This document shows, piece by piece, positions 31,902-41,801 of a DNA stretch of 64,000 bases. The notes below the pieces were generated by a model, which saw nothing but the letters and a program-made list of their open reading frames with translations, was not told the DNA's origin and did not search any database. The stretch spans positions 62,001-126,000 of the forward strand of contig JASBUR010000037.1 in NCBI GenBank assembly GCA_030147805.1, in the 5' to 3' direction. The position numbers and the translations under genes are program-made. How positions within the stretch are numbered: position 1 is the first letter of the stretch; every line of letters begins with the position of its first letter. Origin of the DNA: Sphingomonadaceae bacterium (GTDB lineage Bacteria > Pseudomonadota > Alphaproteobacteria > Sphingomonadales > Sphingomonadaceae).

Positions 31902-32832
31902 CGGCGATCTCGCGCTGTTCGAGGCGGAGCGGCCGCGGCTGCTCCGTCTCGGCTATCGCATGCTCGGCTCGGTCGCCGAGGCCGAGGACGTCGTGCAGGA
32001 CGCCTGGCTGCGCTGGACGCGCAGCGACGCGTCGGTCGATGCGCCCGCCGGCTATCTGACGCGCATCGTCACGCGGCTGTGCCTCGACCGGATGAAGTCG
32101 GCGCGCGCCCGTCGCGAAACCTATGTCGGCGCCTGGCTGCCCGAGCCGCTGATCGCCGGTCTGGGCAGCGTCGAGCCCGAGGAGGTCGATGCCGACGAGC
32201 TGACGCTGACGCTGATGCTCGCGCTCGAACGGCTGTCGCCGCTCGAACGCGCCGCCTTCCTGCTCCACGACGTGTTCGGCGTGGCGCTCGGCGAGGTCGC
32301 CGGCACGCTCGATCGCGACCCCGCGGCAGTGCGCCAGCTGGCGGTGCGCGCGCGCAAGCATGTCCATGCCGCGCGGCCGCGCTACCCTGTCGGCCGCGCG
32401 CAGGCCGACCGGATCGCGCAGGCCTTCTTCGCCGCGTCGCGCGACGGCGATCTCGCGGCGCTGACGTCGATGCTCGCCGACGACGTCGTCATCCGCTCGG
32501 ACGGCGGCGGCAAGGTCGTCGCCTTCCGCAACCCGATCCGCGGCATCGACCGCGTGCTGCGGCTCTATGCCGGGCTGAAGAAGAAGTTCGCCGGCCAGCC
32601 GCCGGTGCAGGTGGTGCGCTCGATCACCATCGACGGGCTGCCCGGCTATATCGGCTACGATCGCGGCGACATCCTGCAGACGACGGCGCTCGAGATCCGC
32701 GACGGCCGCATCGCCGCGATCTACATCGTGCGCAATCCCGACAAGCTGCGCCACGTCGCGGCGCTGATCGGCGATTTGGGTTCAGACCCTAACCCTGCAG
32801 CCAGCGCAGCCCGTCGCCCGAGCGGCAGCTGA
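31888..32832 (+). CDS. ECF41-group (SigJ-type) RNA polymerase sigma factor
   Basis: A 314-residue sigma factor. Region 2 is RPRLLRLGYRMLGSVAEAEDVVQDAWLRW (about 15-45) and region 4 is LERLSPLERAAFLLHDVFGVALGEVAGTL...QLAVRARKHV (about 110-160). A long SnoaL/NTF2-like C-terminal domain (about 165-300, with YIGYDRGDILQTTALEIRDGRIAAIYIVRNPDKL) replaces a separate anti-sigma factor, as known for ECF41. It starts at GTG 31888 within the AhpD-like gene. Its 3' end overlaps the convergent serine-hydrolase remnant by 44 bases. Confidence 0.88.
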   Translation: MPRPDGDLALFEAERPRLLRLGYRMLGSVAEAEDVVQDAWLRWTRSDASVDAPAGYLTRIVTRLCLDRMKSARARRETYVGAWLPEPLIAGLGSVEPEEVDADELTLTLMLALERLSPLERAAFLLHDVFGVALGEVAGTLDRDPAAVRQLAVRARKHVHAARPRYPVGRAQADRIAQAFFAASRDGDLAALTSMLADDVVIRSDGGGKVVAFRNPIRGIDRVLRLYAGLKKKFAGQPPVQVVRSITIDGLPGYIGYDRGDILQTTALEIRDGRIAAIYIVRNPDKLRHVAALIGDLGSDPNPAASAARRPSGS

Positions 32833-33253
32833 CGGCGACCACCGGTGACGAGCCGAGCAGCCGCGCATCGCGCAGGCCGCACGGTCCGATCAAGCGCCGC
32901 TGCAGATGCGCCGCCAGGCTTTCGCCCGAAATCCGCTCGATCAGCAGCGTCGCGAGAAAGCGGTCGACCTCGCGGCTCGCCGGGTCGAGCTCGGCGATGG
33001 CCAGCGGGCGGCCGTCGGCGCCGAACGCGTCGATTCCGTCGAGGTGGCGGCCCACCGCATCGTCTGGCCGCAACCTTCCCTCGGCAACCAGTGCGCCCAG
33101 CGCCCGGGCGATGAACGGTCCGACCGGCAGCGTGATCCGTGGCTCGGCGGCAGCCCCGAAGGCGGTGGAGGGCAAGGCCGCGAGGCCCGCCGCGCCGCCG
33201 ATCAGCATGCGGCGCGACAGTCGCGGATCGCGGTGGGGCAGGGCGTCGCTCAT
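32789..33253 (-). pseudogene. serine beta-lactamase-family remnant with Tat signal
   Basis: An open 154-residue frame. It has a Tat-type signal (RRMLIGGAAGLAALPSTAFGA) and two fragments that match parts of class C beta-lactamase-family hydrolases: LGALVAEGRLRPDDAVGRHL, and RFLATLLIERISGESLAAHLQRRLIGPCGL. The segment that should hold the catalytic SxxK, the HTSGL-type segment, the YxN motif and the whole C-terminal half are missing, so it cannot be a working enzyme. In-frame deletions appear to have shortened it. It lies in an operon-like run with the two NTF2-like genes (ATGA overlap) and overlaps the sigma gene end. Confidence 0.55.
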
Positions 33254-33696
33254 GTCGCCCGGGCCACGCGCGGCGCGGTCGACGGCGCGTCATATTGCCA
33301 GCGCGGCTGGTGAACGCGGCTGGCGATGCGCCATTCGCCGCGCTGCCGGACCCAGCGGTCGGTGTAGCGAAGGCCGCGCACCAAGACTTTCTGCGTTTCC
33401 GCCATCGACAGATAGGCGACCGCATGGATCGTCGACGTCGCCCCTTCGGGCGTCAGGTCGATCAGCATGTTGCTCAGCGCATGGTTGCTGGCGGCAGGCG
33501 CGACGAAACCGTCCAGCAGGCGGCGCAGCGCCGCCGGGGTCGAGATGACGACGGTCCGGTCGAGCTGGAGTTCGAAGCGGAATTCATCGGCGAAGCAGCC
33601 GATCATCAGCTCGGCATCGCCGGTGTCGGCGGCGAAGAAATAGCGTTCGGCGGTGGTGCGTATCGCGTGGCGTGCCAGACTTTCGGCCTGATCCAT
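33250..33696 (-). CDS. NTF2/SnoaL-like protein, copy 1
   Basis: A 148-residue cone-shaped NTF2-fold protein of the SnoaL_4 type: ESLARHAIRTTAERYFFAADTGDAELMIGCFADEFRFEL, then SNMLIDLTPEGATSTIHAVAYL, VRGLRYTDRWVRQRGEWRIASRVHQPRW. Members are small dehydratases, isomerases or binding proteins. It is clearly homologous along its length to the next upstream gene, indicating tandem duplication. Its stop overlaps the start of the serine-hydrolase remnant. Confidence 0.8.
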   Translation of the reverse strand: MDQAESLARHAIRTTAERYFFAADTGDAELMIGCFADEFRFELQLDRTVVISTPAALRRLLDGFVAPAASNHALSNMLIDLTPEGATSTIHAVAYLSMAETQKVLVRGLRYTDRWVRQRGEWRIASRVHQPRWQYDAPSTAPRVARAT

Positions 33697-33729
33697 TCCG
33701 TCCCCTTCTTCGATTCTGATGGCGCCCGA

Positions 33730-34170
33730 TCAACCGGCCTGCGCGACGCGCGGCGCGATCGCCGTCGTCTCGAACTGCCAGCGCGGCTGGTGCAGCCGGT
33801 CGGCGATCCGCCATGCGCCGCGCTGCCGGATCCAGCGGTCGGTGTAGCGCAGCCCGCGCACCAGGATCTTGCCGCCGATCGACACGTCGGCGACGGCGTG
33901 CAGCGTCGAGGTCGCGCCGTCGGGCGTCAGCTCGATCAGCATGTTGCCGAGCGAATGGTTGCTCGCCTCCGGCTGGACCGGACCGCCGATCAGCTCGCGA
34001 ATTCCCTCGGCGGTGGTGAGGACGCGCGTCGGATCGAGCCGCAGCTCGAAGCGGAAGACGTCGGCGAAGCAGGACGCGACCATCGCGACGTCGCGCGTGT
34101 CCACGCCGAAGAAATAGCGTTCGGCGACGGTCCTGATCTCATGCCGCGCCAGGCTTTCGGCCAGCTCCAT
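33730..34170 (-). CDS. NTF2/SnoaL-like protein, copy 2
   Basis: A 146-residue paralogue of the preceding gene, sharing nearly every motif (ESLARHEIRTVAERYFFGVDTRDVAMVASCFADVFRFELRLD, LVRGLRYTDRWIRQRGAWRIADRLHQPRWQ). It lies 33 bases upstream of its twin, so the pair is probably one transcript. The start Met 34170 aligns with the start of the twin. Substrates are unknown. Confidence 0.8.
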   Translation of the reverse strand: MELAESLARHEIRTVAERYFFGVDTRDVAMVASCFADVFRFELRLDPTRVLTTAEGIRELIGGPVQPEASNHSLGNMLIELTPDGATSTLHAVADVSIGGKILVRGLRYTDRWIRQRGAWRIADRLHQPRWQFETTAIAPRVAQAG

Positions 34171-34259
34171 GCCATCCTCGCTATCTTGGCAAGGACGGCA
34201 TGGTTGCGCATCGGGCGCGCCGGCGCAATCCGAATGGCGGAGGCGAGCCGCCCCCATGC

Positions 34260-34287
34260 CGTCGTCCCGGCCTTCGCCGCGACGACG
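34260..34287. repeat. REP-like inverted repeat
   Basis: CGTCGTCCCGGC (34260-34271) and GCCGCGACGACG (34276-34287) pair with one mismatch around CTTC, between the M28 peptidase stop and the NTF2 pair. Related in layout to 10213-10244 and 25019-25048; may terminate the peptidase transcript. Confidence 0.55.
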
Positions 34288-34302
34288 CAAGGGGTAGGCT
34301 GA

Positions 34303-35955
<1,653 letters not shown>

Positions 35956-36040
35956 GGGACGAGACTCCGGAAACGCGGACTGAGGCGCTCCGGTCTAACG
36001 AAGTGCGACCGGGCTGAAAATGGCCGGGGTGCCGCAGCGG

Positions 36041-36394
36041 CTAGTCGCGTGCCTCTCGCACCAGCCGCCGGCGTTGCTCGGTGCCGGCGGCACACCAGTC
36101 GCTGATCGACACCCCGCGCGGCGGCAGCGGATCGCCGTCGCGCAACCGCAGCACGCCGGCAGCGCCCTCCGGAACCAGTTCGACCGCGGCACCGCGCCGG
36201 TAGCAGCGCCGGCAGACCAGGCGTCGCGCCACCCGCTCGCGCTCGTCGCCGAGGCGCTTGTGCGCGAGCACCGCGAGGAAGGTGGCGCGGTCGAACAGCG
36301 CCCGATGCCCGCAGCCGCGGCAGATGACGCGGATATCGGCGCGTAGCGCCGCCGCTTCGGACAGGCGGGTGACGCGAGACGGGCGGGCGGCCAC
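36041..36394 (-). CDS. small zinc-ribbon-like protein
   Basis: A 117-residue basic protein starting at GTG 36394. Two cysteine pairs, RVICRGCGHRALFD (near 24-27) and RRLVCRRCYRRGAAVEL (near 60-63), form a four-Cys zinc-ribbon-like site. The C-terminal part is VSISDWCAAGTEQRRRLVREARD. Function unknown, possibly nucleic-acid binding. It starts 11 bases after the 50-residue gene upstream and probably shares its transcript. Confidence 0.6.
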   Translation of the reverse strand: MAARPSRVTRLSEAAALRADIRVICRGCGHRALFDRATFLAVLAHKRLGDERERVARRLVCRRCYRRGAAVELVPEGAAGVLRLRDGDPLPPRGVSISDWCAAGTEQRRRLVREARD

Positions 36395-36404
36395 GCGGCG
36401 CGCC

Positions 36405-36557
36405 TCAGGGCAGACGGTCGATCCAGCTCAGCCCCGGGTTCGGCGGATAACCGAAGGTCGAGCGATAGCGGATCGGGCGCCGGCGCAACTGCTCACGCAG
36501 CGCCTCGATACGTTCGGGGGTGATCGGCGGTTGGGGCGGCAGGAGCGAGTCGGTCAT
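36405..36557 (-). CDS. 50-residue protein of unknown function
   Basis: Encodes MTDSLLPPQPPITPERIEA, then a basic helix (LREQLRRRPIRYR) and STFGYPPNPGLSWIDRLP. No family recognised. Support comes from codon third positions, an 11-base spacing to the zinc-ribbon gene and a LexA-like box directly upstream. The start has no clear Shine-Dalgarno sequence, so a leaderless message is possible. Confidence 0.5.
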   Translation of the reverse strand: MTDSLLPPQPPITPERIEALREQLRRRPIRYRSTFGYPPNPGLSWIDRLP

Positions 36558-36561
36558 TGCA

Positions 36562-36576
36562 GAACAGAAGCAGAAC
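36562..36576 (-). promoter_or_regulatory. LexA-like (SOS) box
   Basis: On the minus strand it reads GTTC-TGCTTCT-GTTC, a full match to GTTC-N7-GTTC, four bases before ATG 36557. A repressor bound here would block transcription of the two small genes downstream. Confidence 0.4.
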
Positions 36577-36755
36577 AAATGCATTCTGTGGAGTCGGGGA
36601 ATCGCGATTTCAACCTGGAAGAGGGCTGCGCCGGCCGGCTGTCGGCACGGCTTACACCTACGCGGCGGTGGCAAGAGCCAATCACTGAAAAGAAAGGACT
36701 TTCGGAACTGGTCCACTTCCTGCTTGCCGTGTTGACGCAACGAGAAGGTAGATCG

Positions 36756-36905
36756 ATGGATTCAGCGCTGATGCCGGCCGGAGCGACGACGATGATCGAG
36801 ATCATCGCGGTGACGGCGGTGGCGGCAGCGGGCTTCGCGATCTGGCTCTGGCGGCAGCATCGGCGCCTTCAGTCGCCGACGCCGGGGATCGGCCGCGACC
36901 GTTAG
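36756..36905 (+). CDS. 49-residue single-span membrane protein
   Basis: MDSALMPAGATTMIEIIAV then a membrane helix (TAVAAAGFAIWLW) and a basic tail RQHRRLQSPTPGIGRDR. Inside-positive topology. No family recognised. It is convergent with the 54-residue membrane protein at 36902-37066, with overlapping stops. Confidence 0.45.
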   Translation: MDSALMPAGATTMIEIIAVTAVAAAGFAIWLWRQHRRLQSPTPGIGRDR

Positions 36906-37066
36906 CGCAGCTCGAGCTCGGCCAGGAGGGCCTCGATCCGCCGATCGGCATCCTGGCGCGCGAACGCGAAACCCAGCAGCAGTCCCACGACCAGCAAGCT
37001 GAGCGGCAGCGAGCGGTCGTGCTCGCCGCGCAGATATTCGCGCTCAAGGAGAAAACGCTGGGGCAC
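36902..37066 (-). CDS. 54-residue single-span membrane protein
   Basis: Starts at GTG 37066: PQRFLLEREYLRGEHDR, then a hydrophobic stretch LPLSLLVVGLLLGFAFA, then ARQDADRRIEALLAELELR. Codon third positions are strongly G/C as in real genes here. The lack of a good ribosome-binding site and the short length leave it uncertain. Function unknown. Confidence 0.45.
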   Translation of the reverse strand: MPQRFLLEREYLRGEHDRSLPLSLLVVGLLLGFAFARQDADRRIEALLAELELR

Positions 37067-37126
37067 AGGGGGTGGGTACGCTTCCGCTACTCGATACAGG
37101 ACGGGTCAATCATTGGCGGCGGCCGA

Positions 37127-37145
37127 AGTTCCGGGTTCTGGAACT
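37127..37145. repeat. 6-bp inverted repeat in a gene-free stretch
   Basis: AGTTCC and GGAACT around GGGTTCT. The surrounding 37067-37315 holds no gene I can support. GGAAC at 37140-37144 followed 17 bases later by GTT also fits an EcfG pattern but has no gene behind it. Confidence 0.3.
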
Positions 37146-37315
37146 AACGCAGGTTAGCGCGGTTGAATGCGCACTCGCCTTGCAAAAGGGCGACAGTGCC
37201 CGGCAGTGTTTCGCCGGGCTGCGTGCAAAGATCCTCGGATGCGAGGCGAGAGTTGACGTCCGTCACGGCGCAGGCCGCGGCGGGCGTCTTTTCGTTGAGC
37301 GGCGCGTTCAGCGGC

Positions 37316-38647
37316 TCAGGCGGCGGCGCGCAGCAGCGGCGTCCCCGCCGTCGGCCGATAGCCGGTGGCGTCGCTGGTGAACTCGGCATGACCGTAGCGC
37401 GCCAGCAGCCGCCGGACGCGGCGCACCAGCCGTGCCTCGATCGGCGCCCGTAGCCCGGGGACGCGCCGGCCGAGATCGAACGCCGCCATCCGGCCGGCGA
37501 TCCACAGCGCCACGACGACGAAGACCAGCCGGTCGACGCGACCGACGCGCACCCCCATCGCCGCGGCGCGCGCGGCGTCGCCTTCGAGAAAATGCTTGAG
37601 GAAGAAGCCGCGCGCGAAGCGGCGTTCGACGGCATCGAACAGCCGGTGGCGCAGCGAGCGGTCGGGCGGCAGGTAGGCGGCGAGCGTCGCGCGGATCAGC
37701 GCGCCGCAGGTGGCGTCGTCGAAGCCGGCGCGCAGCGTCGTGTTGCGCGCCGTCATCAGCCGCACGATGCCCTCGGGCGTGTCGGCGAGCAGATCCTCGG
37801 GCAGCCCGAGCAGGAAGCAGCGGTAGCGCGCGAGCTCGACCTTGGCGCGCTCTTCGCGGGTGAAGTCGCGCCGTCCCTCGCGGATCAGCCGGAAGGCGGT
37901 GAGGAACACCGGGATGAGCCCCGCCGGCATCTGGTCGACCTGCGGGATCGGCACGCCATAGGCCGCGGCGTCCCAGCGGTCCGAGCGTATCGCGTTGAAG
38001 CGCACCATCGAATGCATCAGCCGCACCATGGCCGCTGCCTTGAAGCCCTCGCCGTGGCGTTCGAGCGCGCCGGGCAGCGTGGTGCAGGCGAAGAAGGTCG
38101 CGGTCTCGTTGACGCGCCGCGCGGCGGTGGCGTGGCCGAGCGTGCCGGTGATCGCCATCGGCAGCGCCGAATATTTGTTGAGGAAGGTGGCGATGAACGC
38201 CCCGCGGATCGCGAAGGGCGCGAGGTTCGCGGTGGCGTTGAGATCGAGCCGCGCGCCCTCGCGCACGAGATCCATGTCGACCCACTCGGGGGTCGCCTCC
38301 ATCGCGGCGATGAACGCCGCGAGCTCGGGCGGCGCGTCGGGCACCGCCTCGAGGCCGCGGTCGCAGGCGGCGACCAGCATGTCGACGAGCGGCCGGAAGC
38401 CGAGGTCGCGCATCCGCGCCGCATAGGCGTCGGCCACGACGTCGCCGAGCATCGTATAGTGGCGCACGCGCGCCAGATCGTCCTCGGTCACCGCGACGCC
38501 GCCCGGGGCGCGGTCCTGCACCACCGCCTGCGCCGCCTCCTCGGTGAAGCGTTCGGGCAGCGCGTCGAAATCGAAGCCGCCGTACAGCGCGGGCAGCAGC
38601 GTCTTCTGCGACAGCACGCGGGCGCGGACCTGATCGATCGACGGCAT
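37316..38647 (-). CDS. MpaB-family oxygenase (DUF2236)
   Basis: A 443-residue member of the DUF2236 family, which includes fungal MpaB and the rubber oxygenase Lcp, haem b-containing oxygenases. Recognisable stretches are YTMLGDVVADAYAARMRDLGF, VREGARLDLNATANLAPFAIRGAFIATFLNKYSALP, AMVRLMHSMVRFNAIRSDRWDAAAYGVPIPQVDQ and LARYRCFLLGLPEDLL. The His in the MHSMVR region is the likely axial haem ligand. The substrate is unknown. It appears monocistronic. Confidence 0.78.
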   Translation of the reverse strand: MPSIDQVRARVLSQKTLLPALYGGFDFDALPERFTEEAAQAVVQDRAPGGVAVTEDDLARVRHYTMLGDVVADAYAARMRDLGFRPLVDMLVAACDRGLEAVPDAPPELAAFIAAMEATPEWVDMDLVREGARLDLNATANLAPFAIRGAFIATFLNKYSALPMAITGTLGHATAARRVNETATFFACTTLPGALERHGEGFKAAAMVRLMHSMVRFNAIRSDRWDAAAYGVPIPQVDQMPAGLIPVFLTAFRLIREGRRDFTREERAKVELARYRCFLLGLPEDLLADTPEGIVRLMTARNTTLRAGFDDATCGALIRATLAAYLPPDRSLRHRLFDAVERRFARGFFLKHFLEGDAARAAAMGVRVGRVDRLVFVVVALWIAGRMAAFDLGRRVPGLRAPIEARLVRRVRRLLARYGHAEFTSDATGYRPTAGTPLLRAAA

Positions 38648-38810
38648 GGGCGACGTCCTTCGGCGTGGCGGGCCGGTCCAAGATAGGTGAAGCTGGCTCA
38701 GCTTCCTACTCGCCTTTGCGGCAGCGGCGCGCCCGGCCCCGCCGCGGCGGGCGTCGTCGTTCCGGGCGAACCTGTTGCGCGCACGCGCCGTTGCCTAACG
38801 TCGCGCGCCT

Positions 38811-40238
38811 ATGCAGCGTAAAGATCCGCGCGCCGTCGGCGACCTGTTCGGCGACGCGCCGGCGCTCGACCTCGCGGCCGCCGGCATCGCACCCCAGCCG
38901 GGGCCGCAGACCACGTTCCTCGCCTCCCCCGCCGACATCGCGATCTATGGCGGCGCCGCCGGCGGCGGCAAGTCGTGGGCGCTGCTCGCCGAGCCGCTGC
39001 GCCATGTCGGCAACCCGGCGTTCGGCGGCGTCATCGTCCGCCGCACGACCGTCCAGGTGCGCAACGAGGGCGGGCTGTGGGACGAATCGATGCTGCTCTA
39101 TCCGCGGCTCGGGGCGAAGCCGAAGCTCGCGACGCTCGAGTGGTGCTTCCCGAGCGGTGCGTCGCTGTCGTTCGCGCATCTCGAGCATGAGTCGACCGTG
39201 CTCAACTATCAGGGTGCGCAGATCGCCTATCTGGGCTTCGACGAGCTGACGCACTTCACCGAGCGGCAGTTCTGGTATCTGCTCAGCCGCAACCGCTCGA
39301 CGAGCGGGGTGAGGCCCTATGTCCGTGCCACCACCAACCCCGACGCCGACAGCTGGGTGGCCCGGCTGGTCGACTGGTGGATCGATCCGGCGACCGGCCT
39401 CGCGATCGCCCAGCGCGGCGGCGTGCTGCGCTGGTTCGTGCGCGCCGGCGGCAAGCTGGCCTGGGCCGACAGCGCCGCCGAGCTCAAGGCGCGGCATCCG
39501 GCGTCGCGCCCCAAGTCGCTCACCTTCGTGCCGGCGAGCCTCGCCGACAACGGGATCCTCGAAGCCGCCGACCCCGACTATCGCGCCAACCTCGAGGCGC
39601 TGCCGCGCGTCGAGCGCGAGCGGCTGCTCGCCGGCAACTGGAAAGTGCGCGCCGCGGCGCGCGCGCTGTTCCGGCGCGAATGGTTCCCGGTGGTCGAGGC
39701 GGCGCCGGCGGGCGGGCGGGTGGTGCGCGCCTGGGATCTCGCGGCGACCGAGAAGAAGGCGCTCGGCGACGATCCGGACTGGACCGCCAGCGTGCGCGTC
39801 CGCCGCGTGCCCGACGCGGCCGACGCGCGCGCCGGCACCTTCTATATCGAAGCCGCCTCGCGGCTGCGCGGCACGCCCGCCGCGGTCGAGGCGGCGATCC
39901 TCGCCACCGCCAGCCAGGACGGCCCCGGCGTCACCGTCCGGCTGCCGCAGGATCCGGGTCAGGCAGGCAAGGCGCAGGCCGCCACCTATCTGCGCAAGCT
40001 CGCGGGCCATGACGCGCGCGCGGCGCCGGTGACCGGCGACAAGGTCAGCCGCGCCGGCCCGGCGTCGGCGCAGGCCGAGGCGGGCAACATCCGGCTGGTG
40101 CGCGGCGCCTGGAACGACGACCTGCTCGACGAGCTCGAGGCCTTCCCGACCGGTCGCCACGACGACTGGGTCGACGCGCTCGCCGATGCGATCAACGAAC
40201 TGGCGCTGGGGACGAGCTACACGCTGGCGAATCTGTAG
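38811..40238 (+). CDS. phage terminase large subunit
   Basis: A 475-residue DNA-packaging motor. The ATPase part has Walker A YGGAAGGGKS (47-55), Walker B IAYLGFDELTHF (Asp144-Glu145) and the coupling motif VRATTNP. The C-terminal RNase H-like nuclease has VVRAWDLAATE and GRHDDWVDALADA. All key residues are intact and length is normal. The gene has host-like G+C. No small terminase is adjacent; the next phage gene (portal) is 2.4 kb away beyond cellular genes. Confidence 0.88.
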   Translation: MQRKDPRAVGDLFGDAPALDLAAAGIAPQPGPQTTFLASPADIAIYGGAAGGGKSWALLAEPLRHVGNPAFGGVIVRRTTVQVRNEGGLWDESMLLYPRLGAKPKLATLEWCFPSGASLSFAHLEHESTVLNYQGAQIAYLGFDELTHFTERQFWYLLSRNRSTSGVRPYVRATTNPDADSWVARLVDWWIDPATGLAIAQRGGVLRWFVRAGGKLAWADSAAELKARHPASRPKSLTFVPASLADNGILEAADPDYRANLEALPRVERERLLAGNWKVRAAARALFRREWFPVVEAAPAGGRVVRAWDLAATEKKALGDDPDWTASVRVRRVPDAADARAGTFYIEAASRLRGTPAAVEAAILATASQDGPGVTVRLPQDPGQAGKAQAATYLRKLAGHDARAAPVTGDKVSRAGPASAQAEAGNIRLVRGAWNDDLLDELEAFPTGRHDDWVDALADAINELALGTSYTLANL

Positions 40239-40248
40239 ACGCTTCGGT

Positions 40249-40632
40249 TCATCCGTTGGCGGCCATCCACCGCCTTACCAGATCGACGAGCGCGCCGGCC
40301 TTCGCTTCCAGCTCATCGGCGTCGCGGAAGCTGATGACGCCGCGGTCGGGTGCCGGCCAGCTGGCGAGGCCCGTCGGGTCGGCGAAGGCGACGCCGGCGG
40401 CGTCGCTCGCCTTGGCCCCGCGATGGAGAACGAGGCGCAGCGCGCCTTTCGGGCCGAGGTTGAGCGTCGCCCGGTCGGCGCCGCGATGCGCGAAGCTGGG
40501 GGCGTTCCACTTGATCGTCTCGACGACCGCGTCGCCCGCGGCGTCGCGCACGATGGCGCGAAGCCGGTCGACCGCCGGGCGCAGCGCGGGATCGAGCGCG
40601 GCGAGCCAGCTATTGACGGGATCGGAGGTCAT
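40249..40632 (-). CDS. DUF1801 protein
   Basis: A 127-residue protein of the DUF1801 (YdhG-like) family: LRAIVRDAAGDAVVETIKWNAPSFAHRG, LNLGPKGALRLVLHRGAKA, DRGVISFRDADELEAKAGALVDLVRRWMAANG. The family has a small alpha/beta fold resembling frataxin/iron chaperones, role unclear. It is convergent with the terminase gene, 10 bases apart, and not phage-like. Confidence 0.82.
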   Translation of the reverse strand: MTSDPVNSWLAALDPALRPAVDRLRAIVRDAAGDAVVETIKWNAPSFAHRGADRATLNLGPKGALRLVLHRGAKASDAAGVAFADPTGLASWPAPDRGVISFRDADELEAKAGALVDLVRRWMAANG

Positions 40633-40759
40633 CTCGGCAGCATAGCCGCGCAGGCGGCGAACGGAAGCACGTCACCCTGCCAGCCTTGGCGGTTGCCGTG
40701 TCCGGCGCGGCTGGCTAACGCTCGGCACCTCCGCCGTTGCCCTGTTCCGGGAGCCTGCC

Positions 40760-41650
40760 GTGTCGTTGCGCGACTTCGCCATCCTGGTCGGCGTCTGCCT
40801 GGTGTGGGCGCTCAGCAACGTGCTGAGCAAGGTCGTCGTCGGCGAATGGGGGGTGCCGCCGCTCGCCTTCGCCGCGATGCGCTTCCTCATCGTCGCGGCG
40901 GTGACGCTGCCGTGGCTGCTGCCGGCGCCACGACCGCTGTGGCGGATCGCGATGGTCGGCATGCTGATGGGCGGCGGCAATTTCGCGCTGTTGTTCGTCG
41001 GGCTGCAGACCGCCAGCCCCTCGGCGGCGGCGATCGTCGTCCAGGTCGGCGTGCCGATCACCACCTTGCTGTCGGTGCTGATGCTCGGCGAGCGCATCGC
41101 CTGGCGGCGCGGGCTCGGCATCACGCTGACGCTTGCCGGCGCGCTGGTGGTGATCTGGAACCCGCAGGGGCTGTCGCTGTCGCGCGGGCTGTGGTTCGTC
41201 GCGGGCGCGGCGGCCGCGGGCTCGCTCGGGGCGGTGTTGATGAAGCAGATGGACGACCTCAACCCGTTGCGTTTCCAGGCCTGGGTCGGCTTCACCTCGC
41301 TGCTGCCGCTGACGCTTGGCTCGTGGCTGCTCGAGACGCGGCAATGGGAGCGCGCCGCCGCCGCGGGCTGGCCGTTCGTCGCGATCGTGCTGTTCACCGC
41401 GCTCGTCGTGTCGGTGATCGCGCACACCGCCTATTACCGGCTGATCCAGAAATATGAGGCCAACATGCTGGCGCCGCTGACGCTGCTCGCGCCGCTCGCC
41501 ACCATCGCGCTCGGCGTGCTGATCACCGGCGACCATTTCGACTGGCGGATGGCGATCGGTACCGTGCTGGCGCTGTGCGGCGTGCTGATCGTCGCGCTAC
41601 GCACGCGCCAGGTCGGCGCGGTGCTCAACCTGTTTCGCGAGCGCGGCTAG
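40760..41650 (+). CDS. EamA/DMT-family transporter
   Basis: A 296-residue inner-membrane protein with ten predicted helices in two EamA repeats (LVWALSNVLSKVVVGEW...LIVAAVTLPW; later AAAAGSLGAVLMKQM and AHTAYYRLIQKYEANMLAPLTLLAPL). It probably exports a metabolite or amino acid. The start is GTG 40760 behind GGGAGCCTGCC. Confidence 0.85.
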   Translation: MSLRDFAILVGVCLVWALSNVLSKVVVGEWGVPPLAFAAMRFLIVAAVTLPWLLPAPRPLWRIAMVGMLMGGGNFALLFVGLQTASPSAAAIVVQVGVPITTLLSVLMLGERIAWRRGLGITLTLAGALVVIWNPQGLSLSRGLWFVAGAAAAGSLGAVLMKQMDDLNPLRFQAWVGFTSLLPLTLGSWLLETRQWERAAAAGWPFVAIVLFTALVVSVIAHTAYYRLIQKYEANMLAPLTLLAPLATIALGVLITGDHFDWRMAIGTVLALCGVLIVALRTRQVGAVLNLFRERG

Positions 41651-41801
41651 CGGCGGCGGCGCCGCGCCGACCGGTGGCAGGCCGGCCCGACGTGGCGTGC
41701 GACCGGGGACGGTTTCGCCTCGCTGCCGTAGTCGTCCGCTCTTGCCGCACCCGCCGCTTTGTGATGAATGCCCGCCTTCCGCAGTTGAGGGGCTGTTGGG
41801 C

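Noticed and set aside
32789-33253. Functional beta-lactamase
   Set aside because: The nucleophile motif SxxK and the other catalytic landmarks are absent.
37140-37164. GGAAC-N17-GTT as a general-stress promoter
   Set aside because: There is no credible gene downstream on that strand; such short patterns occur by chance in this much sequence.
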